Below are positions 1-8,147 of a stretch of 28,773 bases of DNA, piece by piece. The notes under the pieces were generated by a model. The model had not been told where the DNA came from. It worked only from the letters and a program-made list of their open reading frames with translations, and made no database searches. Both the position numbers and the translations under genes were made by a program. Numbering within the stretch: position 1 is the first letter of the stretch; every line of letters starts with the position of its first letter. The stretch is from Methanobacterium sp. UBA353 (GTDB lineage: Archaea > Methanobacteriota > Methanobacteria > Methanobacteriales > Methanobacteriaceae). The DNA lies in the NCBI GenBank assembly GCA_002496805.1, contig DALO01000006.1, forward strand, positions 551 to 29,323. Direction: 5' to 3'.

Positions 1-188
1 GGTTTAATGATTGAATTAAGGCTTGTTACGAATTTTTACCAACATGATTTGCATTTGTATCTTCTTAAATAAATCTTCTGGGGACCAAATTCTCCTAATA
101 CAGGGTTTCTTTCCTGATATTCTTGTTTAATCACATGTTTAAAATGGCATATTGGGCAAATAGCATTGATATAGACGCAATTTTTTTA
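1..188 (-). pseudogene. Remnant of an insertion-sequence transposase (N-terminal zinc ribbon), cut by the window edge
   Basis: Read on the minus strand, about 60 codons encode a zinc-ribbon pattern: CPICHFKHVIKQ, later RRYKCKSCW, then KFVTSLNSIIK running off base 1. CxxC pairs about 30 residues apart followed by a KKFVT-like segment are typical of the N-terminus of several archaeal and bacterial IS transposases. The frame is broken: a TAA at 36-38 separates KSCW from KFVTS, and another stop lies just upstream of the CVYINAICP segment with no plausible start codon. This is therefore a decayed copy. The IS family cannot be named without the catalytic domain, which would lie outside the window. 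The homology call rests on motif recognition only. Confidence 0.5.
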
Positions 189-289
189 GAAAGATATATA
201 GATTATAACCTACAACTTACAATTTAAATAGTTATACCTTGCTATTCTAATGATTTAAGAGATCTTTTTAATTAATCGAGGAGCCTATC

Positions 290-908
290 TTGAATTTTAT
301 TTACTTAGATGAATCAGGAAATTTGGGGTTTAGTGAAAAATCTACCCAATATTTTGTTGTCGCTGCTCTCTGTTGTAATGAGATGAAAACTGTTGATATG
401 TGTATCAAAAGAGTACGGAATGGATTAACTAAGAAATATAAAAAGAATGAAATGAAATTTTCCAACTCCTCAGACACAACACGAAGGAGAGTTTTAAAGT
501 GTATTGCCCGCCGAGATGTGTCAATTGCTTATTTAAGTTTAGATAAGAATTGGGTTGATGATCATTTACGCGACAAACCACAAGTTATTCATAAATATAT
601 GTTTGGGCAATTATTAACAAACATTCTTCATGAAACTTCTATTTCAAGGACAAAAATAATTGTGGATAAATTTCTTGATTACAAAAGAATTGAAGAGTTT
701 GATAGTTATATCAACAAAAAAAATATCTGTAAGGGGAGATATCGAACATGTATCCTCTCAATCTAACAATGGTATTCAAGCTGTAGACTTTGTTGTAGGT
801 GCAGTTCATCGAAAATATCGTAATAATGATGATATTTTCCATAACATAATTTTGGATAAAATTGATTTAGCTTTAGATTCAAAAGAAATAATATTCACAA
901 GAAAATAA
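290..908 (+). pseudogene. DUF3800 domain protein, frameshifted
   Basis: The first part (290-766) begins with a TTG start placed 6 bases after GAGGAG at 278-283 and encodes FIYLDESGNLGF, the DESG signature of DUF3800 proteins, which have an RNase H-like fold and are often found beside mobile elements or defence genes. The C-terminal signature NGIQAVDFVVGAVHRKY is encoded in the next frame, up to 908. The two frames meet at a run of eight A (716-723). Removing one A joins ...SYINKK to ISVRGDIEHV and gives one 205-residue protein of normal family length. The break could be a real inactivating mutation, a sequencing error or programmed slippage. The transposase fragment on its left favours decay of an accessory gene. 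The biochemical role of the family is not established. Confidence 0.75.
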
Positions 909-1385
909 AAGTAATAGGTGAACCCATTCCTACTAGTCCCATCCCGCGTCCGCGGGCATCATTCTTTTGGAAGGACTTACACACCTTGATATATAATAGC
1001 TATTATAAGATATATAAATTTTTCGGCTTTGTAGAAACCATGTTTTTTTTTATTTGAATTGAGGTTTTTAGTATTTTTCATGAAATCGGTTCCAACCCCC
1101 ATAAACTTTACAGCCCCCCAATAACTTTTAGAAAAACTCCAGGGTTCATTGATGGAATGTTACCCAGTTGAAATAGATGTTTATTTCAAGAGTAAAAACT
1201 TTGGTAATGATAACATCAATTATGAGCTAAAAAGCACCACTACTGCCCATAAGTGACCAATGCACATTCATACCACTCTTATACCTAAATACTCCTGTTA
1301 CAAAGAAGTTGAATTGATTATATGGTTGCAGGCCAAATGGAAAAGTGATAGTACATTTTAAGCACATCTAAATTAATTTCGTATT
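909..1385. other. Intergenic gap with a disrupted short open frame
   Basis: No intact gene was found. A GC-rich palindrome (CCCGCG, TC, CGCGGG at 943-956) stands out in AT-rich DNA just after the DUF3800 frame. On the plus strand a frame is open from 1125 to 1361 except for one TGA at 1254-1256, with an ATG at 1152 starting MECYPVEIDVYF; I do not recognise it. No tRNA-like T-arm or strong terminator was seen. Confidence 0.4.
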
Positions 1386-2738
1386 TTAAACTTCTTTTAT
1401 CATGGTAACTACAGTTTTAAAGAGTATTGGACCATCCATCCATGCTTGTTTTAGGAGATATATCGGCCGTAGATAGAACTGTCTGAAGGCTGTTTTCTGT
1501 AGTTTTTTAAGTTCATCCAGTGAACAGTCAACAGTATCCAATACTGGTGAGAGTAAGGTGTATTTGGACCAGTCTTTCACTTTGATAAGGTTTTGTTGAA
1601 CTGCTTCCTGGTAAAATTTGGTTCCAGGGTAGGGTGTGGCTAAACTGAAAACTGCATAGGAAGGGTTGAGTTCTTTGGCAAATTTGATGGTTCGTTCAAT
1701 ACTTTCCCTGGTGTCCCCGGGCATTCCCAGCACTACAGAAGCTATGGTGCGGATATCATTCTTCCGGGCTAGTTTAAAGGCTTGGCGGATTTTTTCAATG
1801 GTTAATTGTTTGTTAAGCTTGTCGAGCTGTTGCTGATCAGCTGATTCCACCCCTAAAAACATGGTTATGCAACCAGAATCATGCAATTTTTGGAGTAATT
1901 CATCAGAAAGCGTGTCTGCCCGGGCTGTGCATCCCCAATAAATGTTAAGTTCCCTTTTAATAATCTCATCACATATTTTTGCCACCCTGCTTGGTTTGAG
2001 TGTGAAAGTATCATCCATAAACGCGATTATCCCGGCATCATGGTCGTTGATAAGGTGTTCCATTTCATCAACCACGTTCTTGACGGATCTCATCCTGAGC
2101 TTGTTACCGTGCAGTGCTGCTGAGGCACAGAAGGAACATTGCATTGGACATCCTCTGCCAGATATTATGGTGGCAGTGGGTAGTTTCTGGTTCAAGATTT
2201 TGTAATGATCCATGGGGAGCAGGTGCCTTGCAGGGAATGGTAATTCATCAAGATCCATTATCAAAGGCCGTGGGGGCGTTACCACGTCTTGGTAGGCAAT
2301 TCCTTTTACTTTACTAAGATTTCCACCTTCTTCCAGGGTTTTCACCAGTTCGGGGAAGGTGTATTCTCCTTCACCTATGACCACAATATCCACGTAATCC
2401 TTTTCCAACATTTCCTGGTGGTTGAAACTGGGATGGTATCCTCCCATAACTATTGTGGCCTCAGGACAACTTTTTTTAGCCAGCTGGGCAGTTTTAAGGG
2501 AGTTGGAGATGGTAGGGGTTAATGCAGTTACAGCCACCAATCCAGGGTTGGCCTTTTGGATCTGGGCTTCCAGTGCTTCCCAACTCATTTCCAGGGCTGC
2601 TGCATCAATTATCTCAACATCGATATCATTTTCTTCTAATACTGCAGCTATATATGCTATCCCTAATGGTGGTGCCACTAATCCTATGAATTTGTATTTA
2701 GAATTAAAGTAAGGTGGGTTAATGAGTAAAACTTTCAT
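1386..2738 (-). CDS. B12-binding-domain radical SAM protein
   Basis: A 450-residue protein with the two-domain layout of the cobalamin-binding radical SAM superfamily. Residues 1-150 form a Rossmann-like B12-binding domain (MKVLLINPPY start, GGYHPSF at 99-105, then a GEGEYTF segment at 122-128). The radical SAM domain follows, with the iron-sulfur motif GRGCPMQCSFC, giving Cys197, Cys201 and Cys204 (CX3CX2C). Such enzymes reduce SAM to a 5'-deoxyadenosyl radical and often methylate unactivated carbons or phosphorus, or remodel lipids and cofactors. The substrate cannot be told from sequence. The ATG is preceded by GGTGA at a spacing of 5. The gene sits 33 bp downstream of the ThDP enzyme on the same strand, so co-transcription is likely, but no shared pathway is evident. 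Confidence 0.85.
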   Translation of the reverse strand: MKVLLINPPYFNSKYKFIGLVAPPLGIAYIAAVLEENDIDVEIIDAAALEMSWEALEAQIQKANPGLVAVTALTPTISNSLKTAQLAKKSCPEATIVMGGYHPSFNHQEMLEKDYVDIVVIGEGEYTFPELVKTLEEGGNLSKVKGIAYQDVVTPPRPLIMDLDELPFPARHLLPMDHYKILNQKLPTATIISGRGCPMQCSFCASAALHGNKLRMRSVKNVVDEMEHLINDHDAGIIAFMDDTFTLKPSRVAKICDEIIKRELNIYWGCTARADTLSDELLQKLHDSGCITMFLGVESADQQQLDKLNKQLTIEKIRQAFKLARKNDIRTIASVVLGMPGDTRESIERTIKFAKELNPSYAVFSLATPYPGTKFYQEAVQQNLIKVKDWSKYTLLSPVLDTVDCSLDELKKLQKTAFRQFYLRPIYLLKQAWMDGPILFKTVVTMIKEV

Positions 2739-2771
2739 TTAATCACCAGAATAAGTAAATTATTTAAAAAT

Positions 2772-4367
2772 TCACTTGGGTAGAGGTATATCTTCATTTT
2801 CATCAACTTTAATCTCTATTAATAATGGTTTATTAAGTTTTAGTCCATCCTCCACAGCTACCAAAACATCACCTGGAGAATCCACCATTTTGGCCTTTAA
2901 ATGATAAGCAGTGGCCAGTTTCACAAAATCAGGATTTTCAAGTTTCACTTGGAATGCTCCCCCATAGTAAAGCTCTTGCCACTGTCGGATAATGCCCAGT
3001 GACTGGTTATTAATTAGGCAGATCATGATGGGTAAATCTAACTCAAAGATGGTTGCCATCTCCTGACTGGTCATCTGAAAACCACCATCACCCACTACCA
3101 CCACCACATTCTTATCAGGACGTGCCAGGCTAACACCAACTGCTGCCGGGATTCCGTACCCCATAGGTCCGAATCCTCCTGAAAAAATCAATGAAGATGG
3201 TTCGGATACTTTCATAAGTAGATTTACCCATGTGGTGTGACTGCCAGCATCATTAACCAAAATTGAAGAACCTAAACCACCTAATATCTCTTTAATAGCT
3301 CTTTGTGGCTTTAGAGGTGTTTTATCAAAATTTGTCCTGATTTCCTGGACGTTATCATAGTTTTTGAGTTCATGTAACCATTTTTCTGTACTTTTAGTTG
3401 ATGTTTGGCTGATTTTTCCCATGAACTCTTTTACATCAGCCTGAATATTGATATTTCCATTTAAAACTGTTTTATCCATGTTTACATGGATGGTTGGTGC
3501 ATTATCAAGCCCTTTTTGTGTTCGTTCGGATAGTCGACATCCAATGGCCAGGATAAGGTCTGCGTTTTTTCCGGCATAGTTCGCTCTTGGTGTACCTCTG
3601 GTTCCTAAAAGTCCCAAAGAAAGGGGGTGGTTCTCACCAATAACACCTCTGGCCGGGTAAGTGGTGGCTACTGGGATTTGGTGTTGTTTTGCAAAGTTGT
3701 TTACCTCATTAACCGCATGTGACCATAATACTCCTGCTCCAACCAGAAGCAGGGGTCTTTCAGAGTTTCTAAGTAGTCCTTCTACTTGGTTTATGTCTTT
3801 CCAATCGGTTTTGGTGTTTCTTTCCACACTTTCATCCAGCAGGGATGGGTTGACTTCTTTTTCTAAAGTATCGCGTGGAATGTTCAGGTGTATTGGACCT
3901 GTTTTCCCTGTTTTAAGGGTTAGGAATGTTTTTTTAATTAGTTCTATTCCTTTATCTGGTTCATCTATCAAGTGACTTTGTAAAGTGATGGGTTCAAAAA
4001 CAGCGTTTACATCCACATCTTGAAAGACATTTTCACCCTTTAAGTTACTAGGAACATCTCCAGTTATAACAATAAGAGGTATTGAGTCCTTATAAGCAGT
4101 TGCAACTCCCATTGCCATGTTTAATGCCCCTGGACCTCCGGATGCTATACATATACCTGGTTGGAGTGATGCTCGTGCGTATCCATCTGCTGCATGAACT
4201 GCACCCTGTTCATGACGCATTAGAACATGTTTTATTGATGATTTACGCAGCGACTGGTAAACTGGTAGTATTTGTTCCCCTGGATGGCCAAATATATATT
4301 TTATTCCCTCTTTTTCCATTATTTTAACCAGTGCATCTGCCAATCTAATCTTGGCCACGGATTGCAT
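2772..4367 (-). CDS. Thiamine diphosphate-dependent enzyme, acetolactate synthase large-subunit-like
   Basis: This 531-residue protein has all three domains of the acetolactate synthase/pyruvate oxidase family. The N-terminal pyrimidine-binding domain carries the catalytic Glu53 in RHEQGAVHAADGYAR. The central domain includes VGAGVLW near 209. The C-terminal pyrophosphate-binding domain carries GDGGFQM at 426-432 and the matching NN at 453-454. The fold activates 2-oxoacids through ThDP. A true acetolactate synthase would feed branched-chain amino acid synthesis, but no small regulatory subunit (ilvN) lies beside it, so it may be a stand-alone paralogue with another 2-oxoacid substrate. There is no clear ribosome binding site. 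An AT-rich TATA-like stretch (about 4390-4402) lies roughly 25-35 bases ahead of the ATG, suggesting a leaderless or short-leader transcript. Confidence 0.8.
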   Translation of the reverse strand: MQSVAKIRLADALVKIMEKEGIKYIFGHPGEQILPVYQSLRKSSIKHVLMRHEQGAVHAADGYARASLQPGICIASGGPGALNMAMGVATAYKDSIPLIVITGDVPSNLKGENVFQDVDVNAVFEPITLQSHLIDEPDKGIELIKKTFLTLKTGKTGPIHLNIPRDTLEKEVNPSLLDESVERNTKTDWKDINQVEGLLRNSERPLLLVGAGVLWSHAVNEVNNFAKQHQIPVATTYPARGVIGENHPLSLGLLGTRGTPRANYAGKNADLILAIGCRLSERTQKGLDNAPTIHVNMDKTVLNGNINIQADVKEFMGKISQTSTKSTEKWLHELKNYDNVQEIRTNFDKTPLKPQRAIKEILGGLGSSILVNDAGSHTTWVNLLMKVSEPSSLIFSGGFGPMGYGIPAAVGVSLARPDKNVVVVVGDGGFQMTSQEMATIFELDLPIMICLINNQSLGIIRQWQELYYGGAFQVKLENPDFVKLATAYHLKAKMVDSPGDVLVAVEDGLKLNKPLLIEIKVDENEDIPLPK

Positions 4368-4742
4368 GATGAAAGATTATGTTGCTTACTATTATTAAAT
4401 TATGACCCGGCTTGTTTTCAGGAGGACCCAGAAAAGTTTTAGATAGGAATGATTGGAAACACATCCAGATGATTCGGAAGTTTTAGATAGGACCCAGTAA
4501 CAGTTTTTGAGGATATGAGACAACTTTTTCATGCCCTGATGGGCAAGTTTAGATAGGACCCAGTAACAGTTTTTGGTGCCACTAATCTTAAGAAGCCAGA
4601 TATGGAAATATGTAAAAAAAATGGTGGAAATATAATTCAACTGGAAACAACATAACATAGCATGGTGATTGTTAATGACAATCTTGCCTGAATAAAAGGG
4701 TTTGTAGGGGGTTTTAATATTTTAAGTGAATTAGAAGCTCTT
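4368..4742. promoter_or_regulatory. Divergent intergenic region between the ThDP enzyme gene and acs
   Basis: Besides the repeat array, this 375 bp gap holds a TATA-like stretch for the minus-strand gene (about 4390-4402) and AATATAAT-like sequence at 4629-4636 that could drive acs. Between the latter and acs is a tiny frame, MTILPE (ATG at 4675, stop at 4693-4695), preceded by GGTGAT at 4664-4669 with normal spacing. It could be a leader peptide or chance. AGGGGGT at 4706-4712 is the ribosome binding site that best fits acs. Confidence 0.4.
4414..4575. CRISPR. CRISPR-like mini-array: three 29-30 bp repeats, two 37 bp spacers
   Basis: Three direct repeats lie at 4414-4442, 4480-4509 and 4547-4575. 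The last two are identical apart from one T in a T run. They begin GTTTTAGATAGGACCCAG and end in AACAGTTTTTG. The first copy is degenerate (GTTTTCAGGAGGACCCAG start, several changes), as terminal CRISPR repeats often are. The two intervals (4443-4479 and 4510-4546) are both 37 bp and unrelated to each other, giving a 66-67 bp period. This matches 30-nt-repeat arrays of methanogens in geometry, although the repeat is not one I recognise. No cas gene is in the window. Alternatives are a duplicated regulatory element in the divergent promoter or a short tandem duplication. Confidence 0.45.
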
Positions 4743-6671
4743 TTGAAAGAAAATAGATTATTTCCACCTTTTGAAAATTTAATGAGAGATAGTAACATCC
4801 AGAAATGGATGGAAGGTTATGGGATAACTAGTTATGATGAACTTCTCCAGAAAGCTCAAAATGATCCGGAATGGTTCTGGGATGAGCTTGCCCAGGAACT
4901 GGAATGGTACCAACCCTATGATGATGTCTTAAAATGGGATCCCCCCCATGCTGAGTGGTTCTGTGGAGGTAAATTTAACATTGTGCATAATGCCCTGGAT
5001 CGACATGTTAAAACTTGGCGAAAAAATAAGGTGGCCTATACATGGGAAGGTGAATCTGGCCAGGTGAAGAAGCTTACCTATCACGATCTTCATAGAAAGG
5101 TTAACCAAATGGCAAATGCCCTGCGTGGTCTTGGTGTTAAAAAGGGGGATCGTGTGTCTATTTACTTGCCCATGATCCTGGAGTTACCCATTGCCATCTT
5201 GGCCTGCGCCAAGATCGGAGCAATCCATAGTGTGGTTTTCTCTGGTTTCTGGGCTAAAGCCTTTCAAGAAAGAGCCAACGACGCTAAAGTAAAAGTAGCC
5301 ATAACTGTGGACGGATTTTACCGCCGAGGAAAAGTTATACCTCTCAAAAAAAATGTAGATGAAGTTTTGGATGATATTCCCTCCCTGGAAACACTAATAG
5401 TAGTGAAACATGCTGATTCCCCAGTTCATATGAAACCAGGACGTGATTTGTGGTGGGAGGACCTCATCCATGAACAAAAAAAAGAATGTACCACCGAGCC
5501 CATGGATTCTGAAGACCCCCTTTTCATCCTTTACACTTCAGGCACAACTGGAAAACCTAAAGGAGTGGTTCATGTCCATGGTGGTTACGCAGTTGGGATT
5601 TATGCCACCTTAAAATTAGTGTTTGACTTGAAAGACCAGGATATATGGTGGTGTGCTGCGGATATTGGCTGGATAACTGGTCACAGTTACATTGTATATG
5701 CCCCCCTTATCATGGGTGTCACTTCAGTGATGTATGAGGGTGCCCCTGATTATCCTGACCCTAACCGTCTCTGGGAGATCATCGAAAACCACTGCGTGAA
5801 TGTGTTCTACACCGCCCCTACCACCATCAGATTGTTCATGAAATACGGGGAAAAATGGCCCCAGAAACATGATTTAAGCTCTTTAAGACTTCTTGGTAGT
5901 GTGGGAGAACCCATCAATCCAGAGGCATGGATGTGGTACTACAAACATGTTGGAAATCGACAGTGCCCCATTATGGACACATGGTGGCAGACAGAAACTG
6001 GAATGCAACTTATAACTCCCCTGCCCATAACTTCCTTAAAGCCAGGATCAGTAGTAAAACCATTCCCCACCATAAAAGCCGATGTAGTGGATAAAAAAGG
6101 CAAATCCATAAGTGAAGGTGGTGGTCATCTGGTTATTAAGACACCCTGGCCATCCATGTTCAGAACACTTTACAAGGATCCAGATCGTTACGTGGATGCC
6201 TACTGGAGCACCTACCCCGGAGTTTATCTTAGTGGTGATGTTGCCCGCATTGACGAGGACGGTTATTTCTGGATACAGGGAAGAGCAGATGATGTTTTAA
6301 ACGTTGCCGGGCACCGTATAAGCACTGCAGAAATTGAATCCGCCCTGGTAAGTTACGATGCTGTGGCTGAAGCAGCAGTAGTTGGAAAACCAGACCAAGT
6401 TAAAGGAGAAGAGATTTGCAGTTTTGTTACACTAAAAAAGGGATTTGATCCAAGTCCCAAGCTGAAACATCTCCTCAGAGAACATGTTCGCCGAGAAATC
6501 GGGCCAATAGCCAGCCCTGCATTTATCGGTTTTGTGGAGGATCTGCCCAAGACCCGTTCTGGTAAGATCATGCGCCGGGTGATAAAAGCCAAGGTGAAAG
6601 GGGATGATGTGGGAGATATAACCACACTGGCCAATCCAGAAGCAGTGGACAAACTGAATCATCCACTGTAG
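4743..6671 (+). CDS. acs: Acetyl-CoA synthetase, AMP-forming
   Basis: This enzyme converts acetate, ATP and CoA to acetyl-CoA through acetyl-adenylate, letting a methanogen assimilate acetate in the cytoplasm. Its 642 residues match the usual size of about 650. Visible signatures are the phosphate-binding loop YTSGTTGKPKG at 264-274, DTWWQTETG in the mid-region, SGDVARIDEDGYFWIQGRADD at the hinge, and PKTRSGKIMRR near the C-terminus, whose Lys608 is the catalytic, acetylation-regulated lysine of the family. The start is uncertain. TTG at 4743 has no ribosome binding site, and the open frame continues upstream with LSELEAL. An ATT codon at 4719, 6 bases after AGGGGGT, is better placed. Either way the catalytic domains are intact. 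The gene is monocistronic and convergent with dut. Confidence 0.93.
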   Translation: MKENRLFPPFENLMRDSNIQKWMEGYGITSYDELLQKAQNDPEWFWDELAQELEWYQPYDDVLKWDPPHAEWFCGGKFNIVHNALDRHVKTWRKNKVAYTWEGESGQVKKLTYHDLHRKVNQMANALRGLGVKKGDRVSIYLPMILELPIAILACAKIGAIHSVVFSGFWAKAFQERANDAKVKVAITVDGFYRRGKVIPLKKNVDEVLDDIPSLETLIVVKHADSPVHMKPGRDLWWEDLIHEQKKECTTEPMDSEDPLFILYTSGTTGKPKGVVHVHGGYAVGIYATLKLVFDLKDQDIWWCAADIGWITGHSYIVYAPLIMGVTSVMYEGAPDYPDPNRLWEIIENHCVNVFYTAPTTIRLFMKYGEKWPQKHDLSSLRLLGSVGEPINPEAWMWYYKHVGNRQCPIMDTWWQTETGMQLITPLPITSLKPGSVVKPFPTIKADVVDKKGKSISEGGGHLVIKTPWPSMFRTLYKDPDRYVDAYWSTYPGVYLSGDVARIDEDGYFWIQGRADDVLNVAGHRISTAEIESALVSYDAVAEAAVVGKPDQVKGEEICSFVTLKKGFDPSPKLKHLLREHVRREIGPIASPAFIGFVEDLPKTRSGKIMRRVIKAKVKGDDVGDITTLANPEAVDKLNHPL

Positions 6672-6692
6672 ATAACTTAGAAAAATATTTAA

Positions 6693-7151
6693 TTAATCTT
6701 CATTTTCCTGATAGCTGCCTTTATACTCCCCTGAACCTTCAACTGGGAAAACAACTCCTTGTGCTATTCTTTCCCCCTGTTTCAGAGTGAATGGGAAATC
6801 TCCCTGATTAACCATGAGGAATTGTAGGGTTCCGTAAAATCCAGGGTCACCTACTGCAGTGTGGATGCTTATAAAGGAGCGTAGGAGTGTGGAACGAGGA
6901 AGATAAAGCATTGAATATCCCTTGGGTATTTTTATTTTACGATCAATGGTTACACTGTAGGCAGTCTTTGGTTTAAGAGTGTAAAGTGGGGGTTCTAGTT
7001 TTTGAAGTTCTGGCAGGTTTTTCTGGTTATCAACTAGTGATCCTGGTCCTTTCTGCCTGAACACTTCATCAACCCGTAAATCTATACCTGATGGTTCTAC
7101 CAGTTCTTTGAATTCGGGAAATAATTTTATGAGTTCTTTTTCACCTAACAT
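6693..7151 (-). CDS. dut: Deoxyuridine 5'-triphosphate nucleotidohydrolase (archaeal dUTPase, dCTP deaminase superfamily)
   Basis: This 152-residue protein belongs to the trimeric dUTPase/dCTP deaminase fold, which hydrolyses dUTP to dUMP and keeps uracil out of DNA. Motifs in order are PSGIDLRV at 20-27, PRSTLLR at 85-91, the catalytic-water segment AVGDPGFYG at 99-107, GERIAQ at 126-131 and the C-terminal GSYQ at 145-148. The segment after DPGF reads TLQFLMVNQG and lacks the TLE glutamate typical of dCTP deaminases. It resembles archaeal stand-alone dUTPases of the MJ1102 type, so dUTPase is preferred over deaminase. The ATG follows GGAG at a spacing of 9. It converges on acs with only 21 bp between the stops. 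Confidence 0.8.
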   Translation of the reverse strand: MLGEKELIKLFPEFKELVEPSGIDLRVDEVFRQKGPGSLVDNQKNLPELQKLEPPLYTLKPKTAYSVTIDRKIKIPKGYSMLYLPRSTLLRSFISIHTAVGDPGFYGTLQFLMVNQGDFPFTLKQGERIAQGVVFPVEGSGEYKGSYQENED

Positions 7152-7419
7152 AGATAGATTCTCCTGTGATCAATACGAAAATTCAGATAGTAATGTACTC
7201 ATGATAGATTTGGATTTGGCACTTAAAAAATAATGGCACTTTGAGAAACATTTAACCAAAAAAAATGTATCCATAAATAGGAAATCCTTTTTCCCTCTAG
7301 ACTTATTATTGGAGAACTCCTCCCAATGCCACTGTAATTTTTGCAGTGTTTATGAGGACTATAGTAGAATACTTGAAAAAAATATAACTTTAGGTAAACC
7401 ATAACACAGTGAATAGGCG

Positions 7420-8103
7420 ATGAGAATGAAACAGGTTAAAAGTCACTTTGAAGAAGAAGCTGAGATATTTGACGAACTTATCAAGACATTAATTCCATAT
7501 TATGAGGATATGATTGAGTCCATGATATTAGCATTACCTTTTCACCAGAAAGAGAAGATAAATGTTTTAGATCTTGGCTGTGGCACTGGAAACATATCTT
7601 TGAAGGTTAAAGAAAGGTTTCCCAATGCCAGAATAACCAGTGTGGATATGGCCAAGAACATGATCAAAATAGCGAAGCAGAAACTCGCATCTTACAATGA
7701 TATTGAGTTTATAATTGCTGATGTCCGTGATCTTGAATTTGTGGATGAATTTGATGCAGTTGTATCATCACTGGCATTACATCACCTACATCACCCAGAA
7801 AAGAAACCATATTACCATAGGATAAACCGTTTTCTTAAAAAGGGAGGAGTCTTCTACAATACAGATAACATCTTAGGATCATCACCCCACCTAAATCAGC
7901 TTTACATGGATAAGTGGATAGAATTCCTGCTTAAATCTCACACACATGAAGAAATTGATAGTGTATGGATTCCTAAACACAGAGAAGAAGATTTTCCTGC
8001 ACCCCTTATGGATCATATCCATTTATTGGAAGAAGTGGGATTTAAAGAAGTGGACGTGGTTTGGAAATCTTACATGTTTGGAGTTTATGGAGGAAAGAAG
8101 TAA
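7420..8103 (+). CDS. Class I SAM-dependent methyltransferase
   Basis: A 227-residue Rossmann-fold methyltransferase. Motif I is VLDLGCGTGNIS at 49-60, followed by the acidic residue of motif II in ITSVDMAKNMIKIAK and by motif IV-like DAVVSSLALHHLHHPEKK. It resembles the UbiE/COQ5-like group that methylates small molecules, but the substrate is unknown. Two starts are possible: ATG 7420, or ATG 7426, which sits behind GGCGATGA. The gene stands alone, with the terminator-like hairpin at 8124-8147 just after it and a convergent gene beyond. Confidence 0.8.
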   Translation: MRMKQVKSHFEEEAEIFDELIKTLIPYYEDMIESMILALPFHQKEKINVLDLGCGTGNISLKVKERFPNARITSVDMAKNMIKIAKQKLASYNDIEFIIADVRDLEFVDEFDAVVSSLALHHLHHPEKKPYYHRINRFLKKGGVFYNTDNILGSSPHLNQLYMDKWIEFLLKSHTHEEIDSVWIPKHREEDFPAPLMDHIHLLEEVGFKEVDVVWKSYMFGVYGGKK

Positions 8104-8123
8104 TTCGCATAATCAACAACCCC

Positions 8124-8147
8124 TCCCATTTTTTTTTTGTTATGGGA
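8124..8147 (+). terminator. Probable terminator after the methyltransferase gene
   Basis: TCCCAT (8124-8129) and ATGGGA (8142-8147) form inverted arms around a loop that is mostly a run of ten T (8129-8138). A T-rich tract directly after a gene is the usual archaeal termination signal. The right arm overlaps the stop codon of the convergent gene at 8140. Confidence 0.5.

Noticed and set aside
943..956. GC-rich palindrome CCCGCG-TC-CGCGGG as a possible tRNA fragment, attachment site or terminator
   Set aside because: The loop of two bases is too short for a plain hairpin, there is no T tract after it, and no tRNA arms can be drawn around it.
4395..4658. Minus-strand 87-codon frame with a 22-residue repeat (KNCYWVLSK)
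   Set aside because: The protein repeat is a direct consequence of the 66 bp period of the DNA repeats, and the frame has no ribosome binding site. It is better explained as a shadow of the CRISPR-like array.
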